64,000 nucleotides of DNA, from NCBI RefSeq assembly GCF_001411555.2, contig NC_049905.1, positions 18,218,097 through 18,282,096 of the forward strand, in the 5' to 3' direction. The position numbers were made by a program, and so were the translations under genes. Of the stretch, positions 13,901-24,414 are shown piece after piece. The DNA is from Juglans regia. Taxonomy: Eukaryota; Streptophyta; Magnoliopsida; Fagales; Juglandaceae. How positions within the stretch are numbered: position 1 is the first letter of the stretch; the number at the start of each line of letters is the position of its first letter. Under the pieces are notes generated by a model, which was given only the letters and a program-made list of their open reading frames with translations, made no database searches and was not told the DNA's origin.

Positions 13901-14581
13901 TTTCAAATAAAGTAATATACTATGGAGGAGTGGATGATGTACCTAAACAAGAGCAAAGCTCCTTGTTTCTAAACTATATATCATAGTAGATGCAGAAATG
14001 CACACACATTTACCAAAATGTCTCTAGGAAAATAAATCACAGACAATTTGCTACCTTTTCGATGAGCTGTAAATTTAAGGTATTTTCTGCAATCCATAAA
14101 ATACGGCATAAAATATGTTCCGACTGCAATGCTTCAGCCCAAGGAATAGGTTCACAACTTTGAAGACCCAAAGTCAACAGCCTGCACAAGAATATTACCA
14201 TAAGAAAAGTATACATATTTAAACAAAATAGAATATTTTACATGCTAGGGTGACATGTAGCTATGTAACACTGACTAACAATATTATAGGGTGTGAGTAA
14301 GGGCTTCATGACTAAATTACTGTAGAAAAATAGATGATTCGTATGACAGTGCCAAACAATATTTCAAGGTCTGATTAAGCACTTTGGCATCATCCACATG
14401 GGAAAGAAGAAGGATATAATGTGGGTCTCAAAACCATTATAGTTAAACATATGAAAAATATTTGATATGATTGATGCAACACGTAAGAAGTGACTCAAAT
14501 ACCGCCACCTGCGGAAGATTGAAAAGAAGACGTAGGAAAAAATAAAGATTATTTTCATTAAATAAATGTTATTTTAAAAAC

Positions 14582-14618
<37 letters not shown>

Positions 14619-17052
14619 ATATTTTTTTTTTTCATTTTTATGAAGAGGAACCCGGAGACCGTGTACATATGTGTCTTATACCCCGTTAAACCCACAAACC
14701 ATGCAAAAAGAGGCATATAATCTTCCAATAAAATGTGGGAAACCAGTGAGTACTAATATGCACTTCTATGTTTTGTCAATCAATCGAGAACAAAGGCTGT
14801 TTCAAATTTTTCACCAGAAGATATAATGAATGCCAAGGAAAAGAAAATTCAAGAGAGGCATAAGACACTGATGCACATTGGCCACAAGTTACAGCGTAAT
14901 ACATAGAAGTCCAGGTAATTACAACTTCATACCAAACCGAAATGAAGCATTATGGCACAAAATATGCAAGTTGATACCAAAAATGGTACTAAAACCAAAA
15001 TCTGAAAATATTCAAATCAAAAGACTAACTATGGTAATTACAAGTGTATATGACTATATATTACCGGCAAGCTTCGCATAGGCATTGAGTGTCATCTAAA
15101 AATAATTGATCCACAAGTATCTCAACCAATCCATTTGTAGACACTACATGTTTCAGCGGAACTTCATGGCAGGCAAGGTTTCCAATAATTCCAAGACTGA
15201 TCTCCTGGAGCATTAAAATCAAGGATATCCACATGAAGCAAATTTTTAAAATTCCAAGGCTAACAGTTGACCCAAACACAGAAGCCAAGTTAAAAGAGGG
15301 AAGTCAATGACATTAATGAATCACGCAAAAAGGGTTTTGCAACAAAGTTGATGTGTGGTTTACCTTAACTCGCACAGATTGGGAAACTAAAAGGTTGGCT
15401 AAAAGTACTTCAAGTACAAGATTTTCTACCTGCACAAATAGCATACTAGATTATGGCAGGAACGAATTCATAGTTACATCTCTAGCAAAACGTTAAACCA
15501 CAGTTCAGAAGCCTATTTCAACAAAAATTAATAATTTGTGGGATTCTTGCGAAAGAGAAGGGTGGTGGGAGGTGGATATATCAATACAATTCACCACATC
15601 TTTGGGTAAGATTTTTAATGACCATCATCATCACCTCATAATCACAAGCACAATCAAGAGTCCAAGACTTTCGAGGAGTCACAAGGCCAGGCGCTAGATT
15701 GTACTTATAACTAGCTAGTTCTTTAAATCAAGTTTTATTTGTTTAGCACCATGGATGAAGGTAATAATGACGTGACATGTAATCAGAAAATAGAAGGAAA
15801 AAAACATCACGATTAGTTAACAGGAGAAGGTGAAACTTGAGTACCATGAGTTCTGCATTAGTTTTACTTGCAGCAAGATCCCACAAAATGCAACCATACT
15901 CTTCCCAAGCTTCTTCTCCTACCGAATTACTAGGCAGATTAAACCCATGGCATGACTCTTCATTTTCTCCTTCTGTTCGAGCATTTTTATCATAATCCTG
16001 AACAATGTTCATGCTCTCAGACGTATTGTTTGATGAGTTCAGAACTTCATCTCCATATAGAGAAGCTGAACTTTCTTCCACGTGATCATTACCGGCTACT
16101 TTACTATCAACACATGCATCAACGCCATGAGAAGTGTGGTTATCACTTGCATTGGTTGGTAAAAGTTTCCGTATCAGAGAGATTATATAACCAGGATCAA
16201 CTGTAGTCGAGATCTCGAATAACTGCATAATAGAAAGAGAAAGGAATCAGGGTTTGAATCTGAAACATTGTTCACCAAGGTTGATTTTGACGCTCTTAAA
16301 GTGAATTTATATTCTACAGAAATTTAAGGGCTGATAAATATGGGTGATTATGTATTGGCAACATCCATATCATCTCATTTAGAACTTTTTTTTTTTTTTA
16401 TAAGTGCGGAGTAACTCTAGTACACAGGGTCTTATCATCTCATTAAGTTGGAGTGCCAAATAGTACTACAGTTAGTCTCACAATCAAGGGTTCCAATTTC
16501 AGATTTCAGCCAAGTTGAATGCATACGGAAAAATTCATGCGAGCATGTGAGCTTTAATCACAATGTACTGGTATGTCATGCACCAAACGTCAGGCAAATG
16601 ACATCATATTAGAACCAGCATATAAATCTAAGCTGCAAATAGATTTTAATAATGAATATTTTAGACAAACACCAGGTACTCACATCATAGAATGCCCTCT
16701 ACAACTCGTTTATACAGCAAGTAAAGCACAATTACGAGCAAAAACAAAGGGGCAAGAACAGTGAGGTTCGCTGGAAACGTTAACCACAACCGTCATCTAT
16801 AAACTTTTGTGAGAAATGAACCAATGAAACCCTATTTACAGACTCTAAAGCCTTTAAGAAAGAGGGGAAAAACTAAAACACGAAGAATAGCAAAATTCAA
16901 CAAACAAAAAAAGGAACCGAGTGAAATCAGATTTTTACCTCATCAAGCGGAGCAGACGGGTGATGTGCCGGTGCATCAAGTCGTGGTTCCCATTCTTCTT
17001 CATCGATTTCTTCTTGCTCTTCTATAGCGGCTGGTACCGTGTCGAGCGCCAT
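1068..17052 (-). CDS. SAAL1: SAAL1-like armadillo-repeat protein, 11 exons
   Basis: Exons on the minus strand: 17052-16939, 16222-15845, 15429-15364, 15204-15065, 14181-14055, 5514-5363, 2650-2515, 2135-2051, 1899-1625, 1479-1343, 1089-1068. All introns are GT-AG and phase is kept throughout, giving 1,632 nt and 543 residues. The acidic N-terminus (about residues 10-25, rich in E and D) leads to an [10 protein letters not shown] block and a serine/asparagine-rich linker. A helical ARM-like region follows, with [13 protein letters not shown] (near 152-164), [16 protein letters not shown] (near 187) and repeated leucine-rich helices to about 490. These blocks match plant homologues of SAAL1 (serum amyloid A-like 1) as I remember them. 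The animal protein has been linked to proliferation; the plant role is poorly known. Intron 5 is 8.5 kb because of LINE insertions. The last two exons are the least certain: without the final splice, exon 10 reads on to a stop at 1105. Confidence 0.8.
1959..2000. repeat. (AC)n microsatellite
   Basis: About 40 bp of AC dinucleotides with one interruption near 1992, in SAAL1 intron 8 between exon 9 (1899) and exon 8 (2051). It is likely length-polymorphic. On the minus strand it is a TG repeat about 60 bp upstream of the exon 9 acceptor. Confidence 0.95.
3730..4853 (+). mobile_element. 5'-truncated L1-type LINE, zf-RVT end
   Basis: Degraded LINE 3' end in SAAL1 intron 6, opposite in orientation to the gene. 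It starts with a GKWLWRY-like stretch, then a [14 protein letters not shown] block (about 3910-3970), and an N-L-R-K-C ... [14 protein letters not shown] stretch across frames near 4340-4430. These are the C-terminal zinc-binding (zf-RVT) parts of plant L1 ORF2. It has several frameshifts and ends in an A run at 4845-4853. A 13-nt target-site duplication is possible (TATCCACCATGAA near the left end, TATCAATTATGAA after the A run; 10 of 13 match) but not convincing. Confidence 0.8.
4928..4971. repeat. 22-bp tandem duplication
   Basis: Two adjacent identical 22-bp copies (4928-4949 and 4950-4971) beginning AACCTCTAGATCC, in SAAL1 intron 6 just past the LINE poly(A). Short local duplication with no evident function. 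Confidence 0.9.
5055..5185 (-). mobile_element. LINE 3' tail fragment
   Basis: A T run followed by ATAAGTA, then a stretch with the signature AGGCATAGCC...AGTACATAGGAAGTATAC. This is the reverse complement of the 3'-UTR end of the LINE family found at 33518-34977. The fragment carries no coding sequence. The right boundary is approximate and no target-site duplication was found. Confidence 0.7.
5264..5343. repeat. 16-bp direct repeats around a G-rich insert
   Basis: TGTGTCACCCATTTGG occurs at 5264-5279 and again at 5328-5343. Between them is a 48-bp insert of GA repeats plus a run of G residues ending in TTTAATGTAGCCCT. It lies about 20 bp from SAAL1 exon 6 (5363-5514), on the donor side. 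The duplicated ends suggest an insertion or repair event rather than simple slippage. Confidence 0.85.
6176..6320. other. unclassified repeat-like stretch in SAAL1 intron 5
   Basis: A T run is followed by ATGACGGGGGAACCACC and a C/A-rich stretch with two near-repeats of an AGGAGACTA motif. It could be a retroposon tail in minus orientation. I do not recognise a family and found no terminal duplication. The neighbouring 5515-6175 holds nothing recognisable. Confidence 0.3.
6966..7526 (-). mobile_element. younger 5'-truncated LINE with 12-bp TSD
   Basis: Flanked by AAAGAAATATCT at 6954-6965 and 7527-7538, an exact 12-bp target-site duplication. From the minus strand it ends in poly(A) preceded by a TACTTGT-type terminus. 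It codes for the final zf-RVT part ([18 protein letters not shown], near 7400) in a 73-codon open frame (7325-7546). It is 561 bp long, so only about the last tenth of the element was copied. The duplicated target is older LINE sequence, which shows the order of insertion. Confidence 0.85.
7640..7659 (-). mobile_element. 20-bp micro LINE-tail insertion
   Basis: T run plus ATAAGT, flanked by AAGAACGAAGAGAAAA (7624-7639) and AAGAATGAAGAGAAAA (7660-7675): 16 bp with one mismatch. It interrupts the older LINE coding sequence, adding residues between two copies of the same FSS-type peptide. The insert matches the reverse complement of the LINE 3' terminus (ACTTAT followed by poly A). Confidence 0.75.
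8121..9951 (+). pseudogene. LINE ORF1 (broken)
   Basis: Reads in one frame from 8121, with a stop at 8559-8561, and resumes in the same frame from 8658. A run of seven G near 9343-9349 then shifts it to the frame that continues 9304-9951. The N-terminal part ([13 protein letters not shown]..., W-x-x-I-x-E-N-S) resembles the fragment at 152-667. The middle is rich in S, T, A and P and low in structure. The C-terminal part is basic ([10 protein letters not shown], near 9840-9880). The stop of ORF1 (9949-9951) overlaps the ORF2 start (9948), a compact arrangement that suggests coupled translation. The exact ORF1 family was not identified. Confidence 0.6.
9948..13506 (+). pseudogene. LINE ORF2: endonuclease, reverse transcriptase, zf-RVT (broken)
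   Basis: The endonuclease starts at [13 protein letters not shown] and has the CLQETK motif (about 10050). A frameshift near 10310 moves the rest into the frame of 10552-13506. That frame carries stops at 10489, 11722, 11773, 11911, 12664 and 12688. Reverse transcriptase motifs include [32 protein letters not shown] and [12 protein letters not shown]. The catalytic FADD is FAND here, from AAT at 12013-12015, so the first catalytic aspartate is lost. The zf-RVT end shows [19 protein letters not shown] near 13210-13265. Several stops fit TGG to TAG or CGA to TGA, typical of methyl-cytosine deamination. The element is dead as it stands. Confidence 0.85.
14585..14615. repeat. (GA)n microsatellite
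   Basis: About 30 bp of GA repeats followed by a T run (14623-14632), in SAAL1 intron 4 between exons 5 and 4. Confidence 0.9.
16380..16432 (-). mobile_element. 53-bp micro LINE-tail insertion
   Basis: TATCATCTCATT at 16368-16379 and 16433-16444 flanks an insert with a long T run (from about 16386), then ATAAGTGCGGAG and AGTACACAGGG. The latter resembles the LINE 3' end in reverse complement (ATAAGTA ... AGTACACA). A few bases (TAGAAC) lie between the left repeat and the T run, so the left boundary is soft. It lies in SAAL1 intron 1. Confidence 0.65.
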
Positions 17053-17136
17053 GGAGCTTATGGTTATGCAAAATACCGACCAATTTTACTTTCTCAAAAT
17101 GACGCGACCTTCACTTTCTGACGTGTGTCTGGCGCA

Positions 17137-17142
17137 TTTATA
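17137..17142 (-). promoter_or_regulatory. possible SAAL1 TATA box
   Basis: Minus-strand TATAAA about 85-90 bp upstream of the SAAL1 ATG (17052). An ACGTGT element lies between it and the gene (17121-17126, plus strand). Spacing fits a core promoter, but the upstream DNA is AT-rich and the call is tentative. Confidence 0.35.
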
Positions 17143-17269
17143 TTTACGGGTAAGAATATAAAATATATATTATTTCTATAAAAAATAGTTTTATTGAGAG
17201 GAGAATATTAAAACAAGGCTACATTCTTTTAAAAAAAAAAAAAAGAAGCTATAAAAGATGTTGGATTAA

Positions 17270-17765
17270 AAACGGTCAGATATCTAATCGTTTTTTAGTG
17301 AATTTTTTGAATCCTTCGCTGAATCGGTTCAATTAATTGATTGATTAAGACCAATTCAGTTGACTGATTTAAACCGATTCAAAATTATATTTATTTTTAA
17401 ATTATCTAACAACTGAATTTTTTATTTTAATTTTTTGTACAAAATATAATAGAACTAAATATTTATTAACTTTTTCATCATTGTATTCAATAAAAATCGA
17501 AAAAAAAATTTACAATTGAGGTTAAATATATAAATTACATGTTTATTGAAACTATTTAGATTCATATCATATTTTTATTGAAACTAGTCAATAAATTTAT
17601 ATTTTATACATTATATTAAATGCTTGAATTTCATTATATGAATTTTAATACATTTTTATCAACATTAAAATAACCGATTCAGAATTGTCATGAATTATTT
17701 GATTCAATTTATTGAATCACCCGATCCATTGAATCGGTCCTTTCTCGATTCTGAATTCAACCCCG
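17270..17765. mobile_element. hAT-like non-autonomous element, diverged
   Basis: The left part has CTGAATCGGTTC and AAACCGATTC. The right part has the complementary pattern (AACCGATTC, TTGAATCGGTCC, CGATTC). An AT-rich core of about 300 bp lies between. Paired subterminal AACCG/CGGTT motifs are typical of plant hAT-type MITEs. Exact termini and target duplication were not found. Confidence 0.45.
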
Positions 17766-18390
17766 ATTTTTCTAGCCTTGGAGTAAAACTAGATTGCAGT
17801 GAATTTTTACGTTCATTTCATTTTGGTAAATTTTTCTTTCTCTTCTTGGATGTTTGGATGAGATTTTGAAAGCATTGATCAAATTAAAACTAATTTCAAT
17901 TATTAATTTAAATATTACTCTCCGATTAGGATTTGTTATAAGTTTTATCCCGAATAATATATTATACAATTCGTAGATAAACAAACATAAGATGTGGACA
18001 ATACTAAATGCAATGTAATTCACATCTTATGTCTATCTTTATATGAATTATAGAAAGTCTTTTGGACAAAAAATTATAAGAAATGTCAATTTTATCTCAC
18101 TTTCTTTCTACAGTCATCCTCTTCCCTTATTTCAATAGTGTAGAGCCAATGTATTTGAAAAGGCTATAAAATTTAGAGATGTCATGTTTTGGAAGGAAGC
18201 CATTGATGAAGAGATTAAAGCCATTATGTCTTAAAATATGATGATCAACAAAATTTGTCAACATATTATATCAAATGTCTAATTTATCATAGATTAAGGA
18301 CAATAAATTTCAAAGTTGTTTGTAGACTTTAATTGAAGTTCTATGTGCATCAATTTAATCGTATGTACTAAAGTTAAAGTAAATACAATT
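17766..18390. other. intergenic AT-rich DNA
   Basis: No gene or clear repeat seen. The last 13 bases (AGTAAATACAATT, 18378-18390) are the left target-site duplication of the LINE that follows. Confidence 0.5.
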
Positions 18391-21300
18391 CTATCACTAT
18401 TTTAACTTTTAGGGAAGTCTCCTCTTTGTTTTTCTCTTGAGTGAATATAGTTGGAGTTTTCAGGAAAAATACATTGCCTCCCCCATGGAGTAAGAGTGTC
18501 AAAAGTCTCTAATTAGGACGGGTGATTACTAAGGAAGGGATGGAGGGATTGGAAGAACTATAGGCCCTATTGAGGCTAACAGAAGAGGAAAATACGACAA
18601 TAATATTAAATGGAGGAATAGTGGAAGAAGCACAAAAGAAGGGAGATATGAGTCTGTTGGGCAAGTTGTGTCTGAATTGGTCAATACGAAAAGAGGTGAT
18701 AGCTTCGACTATTGCAAAAATATGGAAGATTAAGATGAGTAGACCGGCAGTCTTCCACGAATTTGGTCCAAACGTTTTAATAACTTTAGTTATTCATGGC
18801 AATAAACAGAGGGTGATGGAGGGTCATCCATGGCTATCTGATAAAGTCTTTTCTTCATAAAATTGTTCAACGGTTTTACTCAACCAAACAAGATGAGTTT
18901 TGATCGTGAATCTTTATGGGTTCAACTTCATGATTTAGCCCTGGCATGCATGAATAGGGACTGTGGGGAGCGGATCAGAGGCACAATTGGCAAGGTAGTT
19001 GAGGTGGATGTTCCAGAGGATGGAATCTGTTGGGGCCAATACCATAGAGTTAAGATTGAAATGTCTCTTTTGAATGTGAACGAGATTAAGATCTAGGTTC
19101 CACTAAAATATGAAAAGTTTCTAGGATGTGCTTCAAATGTGGTTGCATTCTACATTGTGAATGAGGATGTCAAAATAAGGGCCAAAGGGGTGATACATCA
19201 GATGAAAGTTTTAAACAGTTCAAAACATAGCTACGCACAAATACAAATGAGCTAGACAAAACAATCAAAAGAGAAAGATGAATGGTGGTTGGGTCAAAGA
19301 AACCGCTAGAGAGGGGGGGGAGGGAGGTAGCAAATCGAAAACCAATATCGGGTCAATGGTGGTGGTTGACAGGATCAGAAAACTGGAAAGAGAAAGTGCA
19401 AAGGATGGGACGAGAATCATGAAAGTATGGAAGGTATGATGGACATATTGAATTTTGGGGAGGGAATGAAGGAATTGTTACCTATTAAAGATTTAGAGTA
19501 TATTACGAAAGAAGGCCAGGCGACAATGGAGGAACAGATAGGAAAAATCTTTGAAGGAGCATGTGGAAGAGATTTGTGGGCGAGAATTAAGGAAGTAATG
19601 CAAATGTGGGCCGGGGAGATGGAAGGCCCATAAACAAAACAAACAAGTTAGTGAAAGGAAGTAGGCCAAAAAAAAATCAACTATTGAAACAGAAGGTGCA
19701 GTGGAGAGGAAGATGGAGAAGAATGAGAAGGAAACTCAAACTGCTCATGATCAACAAAATGAGCTGATTGTACATAACAGAGGTAGCTAGAAGTAAAGAG
19801 CCAGAGAAAAAGGTACAACTTTTGTGACTGTGAAAAATTGCTTTGCAAAGGAGACATTTGATTGATGAAGATAATGATAAACTATTACTAGAAATGTCTA
19901 AGAATACTAGATTGGGAATGGGGAAAGAGGATAGCAATGGTACTAAGATATTGGCGGGGGTTGTTAGTCAACCTCACCAAAAGCAATGAAATCTTTAGTT
20001 GGAACTGTCGGGGGAGTGGGAACTCCCAGATAGTTTAAAACAACTCCCAGATAGTTCAAGACCTTCATCAGTTAGTGAAGGATAAGAAGCTCAACTTAGT
20101 TTTTCTCATGGAAGCTAAGATTAAAGCATGTAGATGAGTGTTTCTAAAAAAAGACTGGAATTTGATGGGTATTTTGTAGTTGAGCCTATAGGAAAAAGTA
20201 GAGGTCTAATCTTCTTATGGAGGTAGGATGAAAGTGTTGCTATTTTGAATTATTCAAGCATACATATCAATACGTGGATCAATGATGAAACAGATGGATC
20301 AAAATGGCTTTTCACAGTATTCATTGGGCACCCTGATGCAAGTAAAAGAAGAGACACTTGGAAATTATTATCATCTTTCAAGCCTTCAAACCAAATGGGA
20401 TGGTGTGTGATTGGGATTTTAATGAGATTGCATCTCATGGGAAAAAACAAGGTGGTAGACCTAGAAATGAAGCTCAAATAAAATATTTTTGAAGGGCTTG
20501 GGAGGATGGAGAATTATATGATCTGGGGTGGAGATGGGCAACATATACATGCAGTAACAAACATAGTGATGTGTCTTTTACTAAAAAAAGGTTGGATAGA
20601 GAGATTGAAAACACTTGGTGGTTTGAAATGTACAAGGAAGTGTGGGTGGAAGGTTTGGTTGCTAGAAGCTCGGATCATAGACTACTTATTCTTTTATGTA
20701 GCAATAGGGGTGTAACCGGTCTAGTTCGGTCACATTTTGGACATATTTTAGAATTGAACCGGTATATGCCGGTTTTGAGATTTGAAGAATCAATATCGTA
20801 CCGGACCCCTATTTTACCGGTTTTGGACATATCTATATGCACAACAGATTTGTAGCATACCAATTAGTAAGTTGGGGGATGAAGATAGACTGATATGGGG
20901 TCATACAAAGGATGAGAGGTTTTCTGTTAGGAGTGCCTATTGTGTGGATCAAACCATAAGAAAGTCAAGACAGGGGGAAACTTTAAGGGAATGTGAACAG
21001 GAATAGAAGTGGAACAAAACATGGGAGCCGAATGTACCAAGGGCAATGAAGCAATTTCTACGAAAAACAGGAAATAGTATCCTTCCGACCAGATTAAATC
21101 TAAACAACAAAAAGATTATTGATAATCCTCTTCGCCTCATCTGTCAAATCAAAGATGAATATATTTTTCATGCTCTCTAGTCTTGCCCTACAAAAAGTGA
21201 TATGTGGGCTGAAAAGGTAAACCCAGTTCAAAAGTGGTCGAGCAAATATGAGGATTTTTTACCACTTTGGGAGAGGATGTACCAAAACTTACAAAAAGAC

Positions 21301-22010
21301 AAGTTGGAAGAGATATCATCTATCCTAAGAATGATTTGGACAAGAAGAAATCAATTCATTTTTTTAAATAAGTTTGAAAGCCCAAATAAGGTGGTGCAGT
21401 CTGCTTTAACAAGCTTAGAAGAGTTTCCATCGGACGCAATTCATGCAACAAGGGTAGCAAGCTTTAGAGGGGCAAGCAGAATTGGAGACCACTAGAGAGG
21501 GAAACTATTAAAGTAAACTTTGATGTAGCTTTAGATACAAAAAAACAGAAATTGAGAATTCGAATCATAGCAAGAGACTACAAGGGGAAATTCTAGTGTC
21601 CCTTTGTGCATAAAATACTTTGTAGGTCAACTTATTTTAGCTAAATGCAATGCATTGTGGAGGGCATTGGAGTTGTGCCAAGAATTAGGTTTCAAGGATG
21701 TTGTCTTTGAAGGAGATGCTCAAGTCTTAATCATAGCCTTACATAGCAAAGAAGATAACTGGTCTTGGCTTGGGCAGGTCATTGAGGATATGAAATGTGT
21801 TCTCCTGAACAGACTAGACTGGACAACTCACTTTATTCATAAAGAATGTAACGTGTAGCTCATAAATTAGCAAAGCTGGCTATACAAAAGAAATGGGAGC
21901 AATGTTGGATTGAAGAATGACTAGTAGCTATACAAAGTCTTGTATTAAGTGACATTGCTTGTAATGATTGATCTTGATGAAACGAAATGATATTGTTTTA
22001 AAAAAAAAAA
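18391..22010 (+). mobile_element. LINE with 13-bp TSD and deleted reverse transcriptase
   Basis: Exact flanking duplications AGTAAATACAATT (18378-18390 and 22011-22023) and a terminal A run define a 3.6-kb element. ORF1 remnants (18570-19096) contain a DUF4283-like region and, at about 19120-19170, a C-x2-C-x4-H-x4-C zinc knuckle. An endonuclease remnant begins at IFSWNCRGSG (about 19990) and continues to SSDHRLLILL (about 20690). The reverse transcriptase is missing. In its place is a hAT-like MITE (20703-20840), after which zf-RVT sequence resumes (about 20870-21200). An RNase H-like domain follows (ALELCQELGFKDVVFEGDA, about 21660-21720). There are many frameshifts and stops. The RNase H puts it in a different L1 lineage from the 7851 copy. 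Confidence 0.8.
20703..20840. mobile_element. hAT-like MITE fragment
   Basis: TAGGGGTGTAACCGGT near 20705 pairs with ACCGGACCCCTA near 20803-20814, then a further ACCGG. These are inverted TAGGGGT...ACCGGT termini typical of plant hAT-derived MITEs. The insert sits exactly where the host LINE lacks its reverse transcriptase. No 8-bp duplication was recognised. Confidence 0.6.
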
Positions 22011-22055
22011 AGTAAATACAATTATGAGCGATGTTAATCGAATGACGAATTTTTT

Positions 22056-23275
22056 TAATAAGTAAGAACGAAGTTTTATTAAATCAAATAAATAGGTGTG
22101 GACTAAGTATACAACAAGTATACAAAAGTGAACACCTAATTATAATTTAGGAACTATAAAAGATATAAGGAAATCATAAACACTAGTCCCTTTGAATCCA
22201 ATAGTTGAAACCCATAGAAATAAGATGTGTAAAAAGAAACTTCTTAATTCATCTGAAGAGCGTTCTCGATCTTCAAAGCTTCAAGCGTTTCTTTCAATCC
22301 AAATGCACAACATGAGACATAAAGGAATCAAATTTCATACAGTAATAGTATGAGAATCATCCTAGAGATCTTTCTAACAAGCAAAAAGATCCACAACTCT
22401 CTAACCAACACCCAAGCCAACTTACTCCTTTTAAAAATTTCATTCCTAACCATATTTTTAAATTCAGCTCCGGTGTAGTACCCAGTACACTATACATCAT
22501 TGTTCCATTCTATTCCAGATTTCGGTTGAAATTTGCATTCCAGACCAAATTCCATTTCAAACTGTTTGAATGGCAATTTTATAATTTTCTTAAGTTTGTA
22601 TAACATTTTTATAAATTTCAAATATATATAGAATTCATATAATTTTAAAATCTAAAAGGCATTTTTATAGTTTTGATTTCTTTGTAACTTTAAATATGCT
22701 CCCTCATTCTCTATTTCTTTAAATCTCATGATTTTTAATAATTTTTCAACTTTTTCTTTTTGTGTCTCAAATTAAATTTCTGATTTTTTAATATTATCTT
22801 TTAATACCAATATCTCTATATTTTTTGTTTAGTGTTTTCAACTTATATTCATTTTATGTACACCGGAACACGCCGACATTAAAATATTTCATTCTAATGC
22901 TTCAATTTGAATAATCACCGAAACAAAATTTAAAATATTTGCCGATAACACCCTTGCTACCTCGCAATGAATTAATAAATGAACCATCAATTCACCACAT
23001 TCTTTTTGCATATAGCATCGATCCATAAACAATAAGCTCATGCTTCCTACTTTCTAGAGTTGTCAATAATTAGGATTTCCCCAAGGAAGATTGTTGAAAC
23101 CAAAGAAAGCAACTATGGAAAGCATTTTACACCTCCAAATATGCTTTCAAGGAAAAGAATTACAATGTGGACAAGATAAAACTATGTACATGGATTTAAG
23201 AGTGAACTTGTTCCTAGAATAGGTCCAAATCATCTTATTCACCTCAACCCTGTCAATACATGTTGCATAAATAAA
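22056..23275 (-). mobile_element. minus-strand LINE 3' end, interrupted
   Basis: Begins with a T run plus AATAAGTAAG and the reverse-complement tail signature (TAGGTGTGGACTAAGTATAC). The reverse complement of 22946-23100 reads like the zf-RVT region with several stops (I-L-I-I-D-N-S-R-K ... H-C-E-V-A-R-V). An insertion at about 22465-22945 splits it. The 5' limit near 23275 is approximate. Confidence 0.65.
22465..22945. mobile_element. unclassified insertion inside LINE
   Basis: Starts at CGGTGTAGTACCCAGTACAC, with an AT-rich core, and ends near ACACCGGAACACGCCG...TTGCCGAT. The flanking LINE sequence appears to join across it. It may be a hAT-like non-autonomous element. Terminal repeats are not clear enough to classify it. 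Confidence 0.4.
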
Positions 23276-23799
23276 GAAATTGATTCCCAACATAAATCTC
23301 AAATAACAAAACAAATTTATGATTAAAATAAAATGTCAACATAATTTGATTTTCAAGACATTTATCATAACTAGAATGATATAATTAGAGGGCTTATATA
23401 CGGTGGTTCATCTTCACCTTTCCTTTTCCTTTTCTTTTATATATATATAATGATGCACTAAATTAAAGACAAAGATGCAAGAGAAGGGAGTGAGTTGCCT
23501 AGTATAAAAATGTTATTTTATAATTGTAGTGCTAGGAGGGAGAGGGGGTAAAACAAAAAGAAACGAGCAATACACCATAGATTCGGGGCCATACTCTTTG
23601 GCTAAACCATAGAGGGAACAACAAAAAAAGATTTGATTTGAGCCAACAAGTGGATTAATTGGTTGCGACATTAAATAACAACTAGTAGAAAGACATTGCA
23701 ATCGACTATTATGCATTCTGTAGGAGAACTCCACTTTCACTACCTCTATGTTCTTATTTGGATAAAACAATAATATAGTGAGATAACTAGAGATAAACT

Positions 23800-24400
23800 G
23801 TAACAATCATCGACAACACCATAGGAGGACTGACCACTATATGGGTGTGTGGGGCATCAGCAAGAATGGGGTATGGAGAGGATATCTCGACCGGTTAGCC
23901 CCCAAAGTGGGCCTGGGCCCTTACCAATAATCAAAGCCTGTATCATTACCGAGAAGCCCAGCTCAATACCAAGGGAACCCAACCCATAGCCAATACCGAC
24001 TGGACAACTATCCAGTTGGTGACAAAAGATAGAAAAGGCTATCATTCAAATCTGCTAAGAGATGAACCATCATCTCTTAGTTTGAATTCAAATAAAAGAT
24101 AACTTTATTCGAAAAGAGAACAAAGATAACTCATGAAGCTCTATATAAAGGAGGGATCCAGGTAAGTAAAGGGATGGAATTACTGTTGTTATTATTATTA
24201 TTATCTTGAAGTCACTGACTTAGACATCATAGATGTTCCCTCGAACCCCAAGCTCTCTACTCTTTGGTTGCTGGTAACCGTGAGGTGGTGGCGGTGAAAC
24301 ACGTCCACAACAAGGTAGGTCTGGAACAATCTGAAATTTGACCTATGAATTTGCCAGTATTGCACGTATAGTCGTTGAAATATCATAATAGCAGTGACGC
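23800..24400 (+). mobile_element. gypsy LTR-like fragment (solo LTR?)
   Basis: Contains CTATATAAAGGAGG near 24140 (TATA-like), followed about 80 bp later by GTCACTGACTTAGACATC. The latter resembles the CTGACTTAGGCATCGGA segment common in plant gypsy LTRs. A TGTAACA near 23799 and CACAACA near 24311 could be its ends, but the 5-bp flanks do not match. No gag or pol is nearby, so a solo or degraded LTR is likeliest. Confidence 0.45.
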
Positions 24401-24414
24401 ATGGAGCTCACATG

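Noticed and set aside
23799..24311. Exact solo-LTR boundaries TGTAACA...CACAACA
   Set aside because: The 5-bp flanks differ, so these ends could not be confirmed; only an LTR-like fragment is claimed.
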